This document shows positions 1-4,791 of a stretch of DNA of 10,039 bases, one piece after another. Location: assembly GCA_016181165.1 (NCBI GenBank), contig JACOZU010000039.1:1-10039 (forward strand), in the 5' to 3' direction. The first letter of the stretch is position 1, and each line of letters opens with the position of its first letter. A program made the translations under genes and the position numbers. The DNA is from Candidatus Woesebacteria bacterium. GTDB taxonomy: Bacteria; Patescibacteriota; Microgenomatia; UBA8517. The notes under the pieces were generated by a model. It was given only the letters and a program-made list of their open reading frames with translations, was not told where the DNA came from and ran no database searches.

Positions 1-252
1 TATACTCTTGGCCAAAAACTAGATAATTTAACCTTAGAAATTCTCGGTTTCTTGCTCTCAGTTCCCATCACCGAAGATAAAGTTTCCACCTTGGGAAAAA
101 TTAGCGTCAAATTAGACCTTTTAAAAATACTTGTGCGTCTGGCAAAAGACTCTCAGGCCATCAATAATAAAAACTATTTAGAGCTTCAAATGAGACTCTA
201 CGAAATAGGTAAAATGCTTGGCGGTTGGATAAGAGCTTCGAAAAAGTACTAG
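1..252 (+). CDS. avd: DGR accessory variability protein (Avd/four-helix bundle), 3' part
   Basis: This is the C-terminal 83 residues of a gene whose start lies left of the window; the frame is open from base 1 to the TAG at 250-252. A TTG at 52 is only an internal codon. The segment is helical and amphipathic, with the pattern of the last two or three helices of Avd: a leucine-rich helix (GQKLDNLTLEILGFLL), a helix KLDLLKILVRLAKD and the closing signature EIGKMLGGWIRASKK. In known DGRs Avd is a small (about 115-130 residues) four-helix bundle that forms a pentameric ring, binds the reverse transcriptase and template RNA, and is needed for mutagenic cDNA synthesis. The template repeat starts two bases after the stop, which supports the call strongly. 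It is on the opposite strand from the TR orientation and the target gene. A generic S23-type four-helix protein is the alternative, made unlikely by the context. Confidence 0.88.
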   Translation, partial: YTLGQKLDNLTLEILGFLLSVPITEDKVSTLGKISVKLDLLKILVRLAKDSQAINNKNYLELQMRLYEIGKMLGGWIRASKKY

Positions 253-254
253 AA

Positions 255-373
255 ACTACCAGAGGGACAGCCCAGACGTGGTCATTGCCATCATCGCGAT
301 TCCAGTTGTTGACGTTCAGCCCATTGTCGCGATTGAAGTTGCCAACATTGGCAACGTTGGAACCAACGTTTTT
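255..373 (-). repeat. DGR template repeat (TR)
   Basis: This is a 119-bp direct repeat of the VR at 684-805, in the same orientation. Read on the minus strand, it is rich in AAC and AAT codons placed exactly where the target protein varies; in the target's frame it would spell NVGSNVANVG, then NFNRDNGLNV, then NNWNRDDGND. Of 21 substitutions against the VR, 19 fall at template adenines (+ strand T at 279, 285, 286, 291, 300, 306, 309, 310, 315, 325, 333, 339, 340, 348, 349, 357, 369, 372, 373). The two others (275, 276) are next to the invariant 20-nt block at 255-274, the position of the IMH* element. The VR has one extra triplet. In DGRs the TR is transcribed and reverse-transcribed with errors at A, and the cDNA replaces the VR. 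The + strand reading frame over this repeat is a chance frame. Confidence 0.97.
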
Positions 374-511
374 GAATACTTCTCCGTCATCTAAACCAAC
401 ACTGGAGGTTTCAGATAAAATTCGCCGATTCCTCCTGTATTTTATCCTCCCGACAGACGTCGAAAAAAAGAAAAGTATTCGTAGTGTCTAGTAATTTTTC
501 CTTAAGTTCAC

Positions 512-538
512 CCCGCCAAAATTTAAATATTTGACGGG
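512..538 (-). other. Hairpin in the spacer upstream of the template repeat
   Basis: CCCGCCAAA (512-520) and TTTGACGGG (530-538) form a 9-bp inverted repeat around a 9-nt A/T loop. The one mismatch becomes a G-U pair in RNA read from the minus strand, so the fold favours the leftward transcript that would carry the template repeat. No T-run follows on either strand, so it does not look like an intrinsic terminator. It could be a structural part of the DGR RNA or a processing site; this is inference. Confidence 0.5.
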
Positions 539-610
539 CTCTGACTTTGAAAACTCTAGAGATAAACGAAGACTAAAATTTATTCAGCCTTTCACTGCTT
601 ATCAGAAGTA

Positions 611-638
611 ATTCTAACAGCGAAAGACCAAAAATCAA
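611..638 (-). promoter_or_regulatory. Candidate promoter for the template-repeat RNA
   Basis: On the minus strand, a TTGATT box (633-638), 16-nt spacer and TAGAAT box (611-616) preceded by TGT give a sigma70-like promoter with an extended -10. Transcription would begin near 604 and run left through the hairpin and TR. The TR could equally be carried by read-through from the target gene, which lies upstream on the same strand. Confidence 0.4.
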
Positions 639-664
639 GAAGACAAAAGTACCAGAATATCAAA

Positions 665-1336
665 TTACCCAGTTTCAACTGGCACTACCAGAGGGACAGC
701 CCAACCGAGGTCAAAGCCACCAACATCGCGACTCCAGCTGAAGACGCTCAGCCCATCGTCGCGACTGAAGAGGCCAACAAGGGCAACGCTGGAACCAACG
801 CTTGGAGTCTTTGTTCTGGCGTAATCATAATTGTATTTCTCGCCAAACAAGTACTTTCCAGTTTTGTCAAAGTAGGCAAATGCTAAATCCACATAATCTG
901 CAGCCTCGCCCATTATTGCCATAACGCCGCCTACCTTCCTACCAAGTTTTTTAGAAAAGTCTGCTATCATCTTTTCCTGCTCCTGAAGTGTTTTCCCATT
1001 ACTTCCTGGTAAAAATAACTCACTTGGGTTAATAGCTACTTCAGATAGCCTCGAGGTTCTACTTTCGAAATCGGGATGTTCACTATGCCAACTTGACCAA
1101 AATTTTCTTCCTTGTTCTCTTAATCTTTTAATAGATTGGCCTGTAAGTTCAACAATTACGCGGCCCTGCCTTTCGAGTTCCTTCCTTTGTTCGGAAGAAA
1201 ACCTACTTACGCCTGTTTCTAGCTCATTTTCTCCCAGAGAAACATCCCCATGTTGCTCACGAAGAACACGAGCAATTTCGGCCCCAGCCACGTTACCCCT
1301 TCGGCGCATTTCCATTTCCCAGCGTTCCATTGCCAT
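665..1336 (-). CDS. DGR target (variable) protein, probable C-type-lectin-fold C-terminus
   Basis: This 223-residue protein is diversified by the DGR. Residues 1-80 are charged and helical, and the middle (about 95-150) contains SRTSRLSEVA and FLPGSNGKTLQEQE. From about 150 (YVDLAFAYFDKTGKYLFG) it follows a pattern I associate with CPR DGR targets: YARTKTPSVGSSVA, a Gly/Ser-rich strand, SWSRD, and the terminal GWAVPLVVPV. VR codons cover residues 178-218; positions altered by adenine mutagenesis include 178, 179, 183, 186, 189, 191, 194, 197, 199, 200, 202, 205 or 206, 208 and 210. Such C-termini usually adopt a CLec fold that displays variable side chains for ligand binding; the fold here is inferred. 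No signal peptide or membrane segment is seen, so it looks cytoplasmic. The ATG at 1336 is the first start after an in-frame TAG 24 nt upstream; a second ATG is at 1330. Confidence 0.92.
   Translation of the reverse strand: MAMERWEMEMRRRGNVAGAEIARVLREQHGDVSLGENELETGVSRFSSEQRKELERQGRVIVELTGQSIKRLREQGRKFWSSWHSEHPDFESRTSRLSEVAINPSELFLPGSNGKTLQEQEKMIADFSKKLGRKVGGVMAIMGEAADYVDLAFAYFDKTGKYLFGEKYNYDYARTKTPSVGSSVALVGLFSRDDGLSVFSWSRDVGGFDLGWAVPLVVPVETG
669..682. other. Hairpin/cruciform just downstream of the VR
   Basis: CCAGTT and AACTGG form a 6-bp inverted repeat around TC on the + strand, or a 5-bp stem with a TGAA tetraloop on the minus strand. It starts 1 bp past the IMH end of the VR and sits directly before the stop codon, encoding the last residues of the target. 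Known DGR target sites carry a small DNA hairpin at this position that raises retrohoming efficiency. No copy flanks the template repeat, as expected for a donor that is not itself overwritten. Confidence 0.7.
684..805 (-). repeat. DGR variable repeat (VR) with IMH end
   Basis: This 122-bp segment at the 3' end of the target gene is homologous to the template repeat. The block 684-703 matches TR 255-274 exactly and encodes the invariant end of the protein (AVPLVV); by analogy with known DGRs it is the initiation-of-mutagenic-homing (IMH) element. Upstream of it 19 positions differ from the TR only where the TR has A on the coding strand, becoming G, C or T. Bases 704-705 differ at non-adenine sites, and one triplet (about 722-724) is extra relative to the TR. 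Conserved codons between variable ones (GGT, GGC, TGG, CGC) keep the scaffold. Confidence 0.97.
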
Positions 1337-1346
1337 AATGGTCCGA

Positions 1347-1375
1347 ATAGTATCAAACTATAAGTCTGTAGTCAA
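1347..1375 (-). promoter_or_regulatory. Promoter of the DGR target gene
   Basis: On the minus strand, TTGACT (1370-1375), an exact 17-nt spacer and TACTAT (1347-1352) preceded by TGA (extended -10) form a near-consensus sigma70 promoter. Transcription should start about 1340-1341, only about 4-5 nt before the ATG at 1336, so the mRNA would be leaderless or nearly so. No ribosome-binding site is present. Confidence 0.7.
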
Positions 1376-1394
1376 GTTTTTCTGAAAACAACAA

Positions 1395-3047
1395 TTAAAC
1401 CTCTACAACAACAGGAAGAATCATGGGGCGCCTACCGGTGGATTCAAAGAAGTATCTTTCTAAAAATTCGATGGTTGCATCCCTGGCAATTTTGGCGTCG
1501 AGCTTGGGCTTTCTAGCGAGCTCCTTAGAAAGAAGGCTCCCCGAAACGGTCAAGAGTCTTTTATTTTTGCCTTCATAAACAAATCCCCGACTAATAACTT
1601 CCGGATCGGAGGTCAGCTTGCCTTGAATTCTATCTAGAGTCAAAAGAACTATGGCTATTCCGTCTTTGGCCAGAGTTTGCCTGTCCCTTAAGACCACATT
1701 GCCCACATCGCCTATGCCAAGCCCGTCTACCAAAACATCCTTAACCGGGATTTTTCCTGCAATCTTGGCTGATTTTCCCCTAAATTCGACAACCTGCCCC
1801 GGGGTAAGCTCGAAAACGTCGCCGGCCTTAGCCCCCATCTTTTGGGCAATAAGAGAATAGGCTCTCATGTGCCTGATTGTTCCTCCTATGGGGATGAAAT
1901 ATTTAGGTTTAAGAAGGGCAAAAAGCATTTCGATGTCTTTTTGGCTGCCGTGGCCCGAAACGTGGAGGTCTTCCTGCATATCATAATAATGGACGTCGGC
2001 GTTGGCTTCAATCAGTTTGTCAACGACAAAATCCACGTTAGCTTTTGAGCCGGGCGGCGCCGGGTCGCTAGAAAAAATGACGACGTCGCCTTCTTGCAAA
2101 GAAAGAAAATCGTGCTCTTTAAGGGCGAGCCGGTATAAAGCACTCCCCGGCTGTCCGTAACTTCCGGAAATGATATACATCAGCCCATCAACCGGGAGTT
2201 TCCTCGCCTGTTTTGGGTTGGTCATCAGCTCTCTCGGGTAGTGCAAATACCCCAAGGTTCTGGCAATTTCCGCTTTTCTTTCTATCGAACGGCCGATAAA
2301 AACCGCTTTTCTTCCGGCACGCCCGGCGACATTTAGCGCTTGCTGCATTCTCGAAATATTGGAAGAAATTGTCGTCAAGAAAATCTGCCTTTTTGCGTGA
2401 GCGGCTATTTCTTCAATCTTGCCTTCAATTTCCCTCTCGCTTTCGGTATAGCCCGGGGTGGTCGCCCCGATACAATCGGAGGCAACGGCCAAAACTTCCT
2501 CGCTGGCCAAAGCCGAAACTTTACCGACATCAAAAGGTCTCCCGTCAACCGGCGTCCAGTCAAATTTATAATCGGCGATATGGAAAACTCTCCCTTCCGG
2601 GGTATCGATAGCAAATCCCACCCCATCGGGAACCGAATGCGAGACTCTAAAAGGAGTGACCCTAAAGGAGCCGAAAGTCAAGACGTCTCTTTCCGGGTCG
2701 AAAACGTTGACTTTCATATTCCTGACTCCATAGTCCAAAAATTTTTCTTCGATAAAGCCGGCCACCAACCTCGTTGAATAAATGGGCGCTTTAATTTCTT
2801 TCAAGAGAAAGGGCAGAGCCCCCAAATGATCTTCGTGGCCATGCGATATTAAGATTGCCTTTATTTTTCCGGCGTTTTCTCTTAGGTAAGTAAAATCCGG
2901 AATAACCAAATCCACCCCGTACATATCCGATTCCGGGAATCCCACGCCGCAGTCAACGATAATTAAATCGTTCTCGTATTCGTAAAGATATAAGTTTTGG
3001 GTAACTCCGGTCGTGCCGGATAGCGCAATAAATTTTAAAGCACTCAT
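1395..3047 (-). CDS. rnj: Ribonuclease J (metallo-beta-lactamase/beta-CASP RNase)
   Basis: This 550-residue protein is full length for RNase J, an endo- and 5'-3' exoribonuclease of mRNA decay and rRNA maturation. It has the beta-lactamase zinc motif HGHEDH (69-74), H137 in RVSHSVPDG, D159 in HIADYKFDW, the beta-CASP segment with TTISSNISRMQQA (225-237), SGSYGQPGSA (294-303), the HVSGHGSQ motif (362-369) and a C-terminal domain ending RRPMILPVVVEV. An oddity is at residues 386-393: where the family usually has PVHGEYRH there is PIGGTIRH, so the histidine that supplies a zinc ligand in Bacillus RNase J1 is glycine. H393 lies nearby. The start ATG overlaps the glycosylase stop by 4 nt (ATGA), implying coupled translation. 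It is the last gene of the leftward core block before the DGR. Confidence 0.95.
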   Translation of the reverse strand: MSALKFIALSGTTGVTQNLYLYEYENDLIIVDCGVGFPESDMYGVDLVIPDFTYLRENAGKIKAILISHGHEDHLGALPFLLKEIKAPIYSTRLVAGFIEEKFLDYGVRNMKVNVFDPERDVLTFGSFRVTPFRVSHSVPDGVGFAIDTPEGRVFHIADYKFDWTPVDGRPFDVGKVSALASEEVLAVASDCIGATTPGYTESEREIEGKIEEIAAHAKRQIFLTTISSNISRMQQALNVAGRAGRKAVFIGRSIERKAEIARTLGYLHYPRELMTNPKQARKLPVDGLMYIISGSYGQPGSALYRLALKEHDFLSLQEGDVVIFSSDPAPPGSKANVDFVVDKLIEANADVHYYDMQEDLHVSGHGSQKDIEMLFALLKPKYFIPIGGTIRHMRAYSLIAQKMGAKAGDVFELTPGQVVEFRGKSAKIAGKIPVKDVLVDGLGIGDVGNVVLRDRQTLAKDGIAIVLLTLDRIQGKLTSDPEVISRGFVYEGKNKRLLTVSGSLLSKELARKPKLDAKIARDATIEFLERYFFESTGRRPMILPVVVEV

Positions 3048-3607
3048 ATTGGTTCTAACTCAGGCAGTTTCAAAAAATCTTCTTTTATTTGAAACATCAC
3101 GTCTCCATTTCTTAGGGCGGCAGCTGGGTGATACATCGGTACAACCTTTATTTGCCTACCTTTCCAGTTTACATCGAAAACTTTGCCGTGAACAATACTA
3201 ATTTTAACTCCGGGCAGGAATTTTGCCATGGAAAAGCGGCCCAGAGTGACAACAACTTTCGGTTTGATAATTTCTATCATTTTGTCTACATAAGGTTGGA
3301 AAGCCCCTATCTCTTCTGGTAAGGGGTCTCGATTGCCGGGTGGTCGATAGCAAACAACATTGGTAATAAAAACATTTTCCCTTTCCACTTTAATCGATTG
3401 AAGTAGTTGGTTTAAGAGCGCTCCCGCCTGGCCCACAAAAGGTCTTGCTTTGACATCTTCCCAATACCCCGGACCTTCTCCCAAAAAGAAGATCTTGGCA
3501 TCGGGGTTACCCTCTCCGAATACTAGGTTTGTTGCCTCCCTTTTTAATGGAAGGGTGGCCTTTTTCATTTCATTTTTGAGATCTTCCAATTCTGCTTTTT
3601 TAGACAT
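3044..3607 (-). CDS. Family-4-like uracil-DNA glycosylase lacking Fe-S cysteines
   Basis: This 187-residue protein of the UDG superfamily would remove uracil from DNA to start base-excision repair. Family-4 features are VFGEGNPDAKIFFLGEGPG (29-47), the following RPFVGQAG (55-62), ITNVVCYRPPGNRDP (81-95), VVVTLGRF (118-125) and the second catalytic-loop motif YHPAAALRN (159-167). Family-4 enzymes bind a [4Fe-4S] cluster with four cysteines. Here the CxxC expected near residues 16-19 is KATL, the later cysteine near 103 is phenylalanine, and the only cysteine in the protein is C86, one position off the usual CRPP site. The cluster is therefore almost certainly absent. The gene sits between the Lon-like gene and rnj, overlapping rnj by 4 nt. 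No clear ribosome-binding site precedes the ATG. Activity is likely but unproven. Confidence 0.88.
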   Translation of the reverse strand: MSKKAELEDLKNEMKKATLPLKREATNLVFGEGNPDAKIFFLGEGPGYWEDVKARPFVGQAGALLNQLLQSIKVERENVFITNVVCYRPPGNRDPLPEEIGAFQPYVDKMIEIIKPKVVVTLGRFSMAKFLPGVKISIVHGKVFDVNWKGRQIKVVPMYHPAAALRNGDVMFQIKEDFLKLPELEPI

Positions 3608-3675
3608 TTTACAACTTGCAAAAATCAGATAAATTACGCATGGTTATGTGGGAAAAAGAGTAAAAAAGTTGTAAA
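3608..3675. repeat. 10-bp inverted repeat upstream of the glycosylase gene
   Basis: TTTACAACTT (3608-3617) and AAGTTGTAAA (3666-3675) are perfect inverted copies separated by 48 A/T-rich bases. They fill nearly all of the gap between the Lon-like stop and the glycosylase ATG, and the left copy abuts that ATG. They could be paired operator half-sites, a long-range mRNA stem that hides the start codon, or chance in A/T-rich sequence. Confidence 0.45.
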
Positions 3676-3683
3676 GTCAATTA

Positions 3684-4730
3684 TTATTGTGGTAAAAATT
3701 CTTTTACATTCTCCTTTGTAATTAGGAAAGTTTGTCCTTTTCCTTCGACTAACATTCTGGCTACTTTTCTGACAATTGCCTCGATGGTTCGCTCCAAAGT
3801 TCTTATCCCCGCATCGTATCCCAAGGGCCTAACTACCATCGGCCAAACTTCTTGGTCAATTACTAAAGCTCCCTCGGGAATTCCGGCCGCCTTTATCGTT
3901 CTGGGAAAAACATAATCGGCTCCAATAGAGATTTTCTCACTATCGGTGTAGGAAGGCATGGCAATCGGCTCCAGTCGATCAAGAACCGCTGTCGAGATAT
4001 TGGTCGTATTGTTGGCCGTGGCAATAAAAAGAACTTCCGATAAATCAAAGGGATAGTCTAGATAGTGGTCGGCAAAGGCGTGGTTTTGCTCCGGGTCAAG
4101 TAGTTCCACCAAAACTCCCATAATCGAAGCCCTTCCCGCGTCCGTGACTCGATCGATCTCGTCAAGAAGAATAACCGGATTTCTACTTTGGGTCGTTTTT
4201 AGGGCTTTGATTATTTTTCCGGGTTCTGCTTCCGCATGAATTCGGGACTGACCTCTTAAGTCAAGGGGGTCGCCCATGCCGCCGAAAGGAATCCTGGCAA
4301 AGCGCCTTCCCAGGGTTTCGGCGATGGAACCCGCAACGGTAGTTTTCCCGGTTCCTACCAGTCCCACAAAACAAAGAATAGGCGCCCTAAAAATCTCCTG
4401 CCCTTCTCCTCTTTCCTGCTTAAGTTTCATGACCGAAATATATTCCAAAATCCTGTCTTTGATTTCGCCTAAACCCTGGTGATTTTTGTCTAAAATTTCT
4501 CTTGCATGTGTCAAATCCAGGTTGTCTTGGGTGTGCGCTTCCCAAGGTAAGGAGCTTATCCAGTCTATATATTTGGAAATCCGATCGAATTCGGGCAAGA
4601 AGGTGGGGGAATTAACCAATTTTGAAAGTTGTTCAAGTCTAACGATTATTTCTTCCGCCAGCTTGGGGGGGGTCTTGGTAGATTTAACTTTTTCGCTTAA
4701 TTTGGCCAGCTCTGAAGTGGCAGTTTCCAT
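3684..4730 (-). CDS. Lon-type AAA+ ATPase without N-domain or protease domain
   Basis: This 348-residue protein matches the central part of LonA: the pre-ATPase helices (FDRISKYIDWISSLPW, 48-63; LDLTHAREILDKNHQGL, 71-87), Walker A GLVGTGKTT (123-131), Walker B VILLDEID (186-193), LLDPEQNHAFADHYL (210-224), sensor 1 FIATANN (235-241), an arginine-finger region LDRLE (250-254) and sensor 2 in GYDAGIRTLER (304-314). It ends at TKENVKEFLPQ, where normal Lon (about 800 residues) enters the Ser-Lys protease domain; double TAA stops follow. The N-terminal substrate domain is also missing. It may be an ATP-driven unfoldase or chaperone with no proteolysis of its own. The downstream 76 nt encode no protease remnant. 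A possible extended -10 (TGA then TAAAGT, 4738-4746) lies 7 nt before the ATG, hinting at a leaderless start; its -35 is poor. Confidence 0.88.
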   Translation of the reverse strand: METATSELAKLSEKVKSTKTPPKLAEEIIVRLEQLSKLVNSPTFLPEFDRISKYIDWISSLPWEAHTQDNLDLTHAREILDKNHQGLGEIKDRILEYISVMKLKQERGEGQEIFRAPILCFVGLVGTGKTTVAGSIAETLGRRFARIPFGGMGDPLDLRGQSRIHAEAEPGKIIKALKTTQSRNPVILLDEIDRVTDAGRASIMGVLVELLDPEQNHAFADHYLDYPFDLSEVLFIATANNTTNISTAVLDRLEPIAMPSYTDSEKISIGADYVFPRTIKAAGIPEGALVIDQEVWPMVVRPLGYDAGIRTLERTIEAIVRKVARMLVEGKGQTFLITKENVKEFLPQ

Positions 4731-4791
4731 CTACTTAACTTTATCACGCTAGTGTTACTTAATCACGGCCCTAGTCTTTAGTCACCGAGGG

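Larger units (their letters stand above)
374..664. other. Intergenic spacer between template repeat and target gene
   Basis: About 290 bases with no convincing gene, visibly more A+T-rich than the core genes to the right. It holds a 9-bp stem hairpin (512-538), a candidate leftward promoter (611-638) and a stretch whose minus strand carries two GGAGG motifs about ten bases apart (431-450). No start codon in a sensible frame follows those motifs. The spacer would form the 5' part of a leftward template RNA if the candidate promoter is used. Confidence 0.6.

Noticed and set aside
159..480. Long open minus-strand frame through the template repeat, in the same phase as the target protein, after an AGGAGG at about 431-436
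   Set aside because: It has no ATG, GTG or TTG at a usable distance from the AGGAGG and continues antisense into avd. Template repeats are normally noncoding. Kept only as a curiosity.
225..491. Open frame of 88 codons on the + strand over the template repeat
   Set aside because: It runs antisense through the template repeat and out of it, overlaps the end of avd in another frame, and resembles no protein; the repeat's function as a DGR template explains the sequence.
512..538. Hairpin considered as an intrinsic terminator between the target gene and the template repeat
   Set aside because: No run of T follows on either strand, so termination is not supported.
2340..2777. 145-codon + strand frame inside rnj
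   Set aside because: Antisense shadow of a well-supported RNase J gene; composition follows the complement of rnj codons and no family is recognisable.
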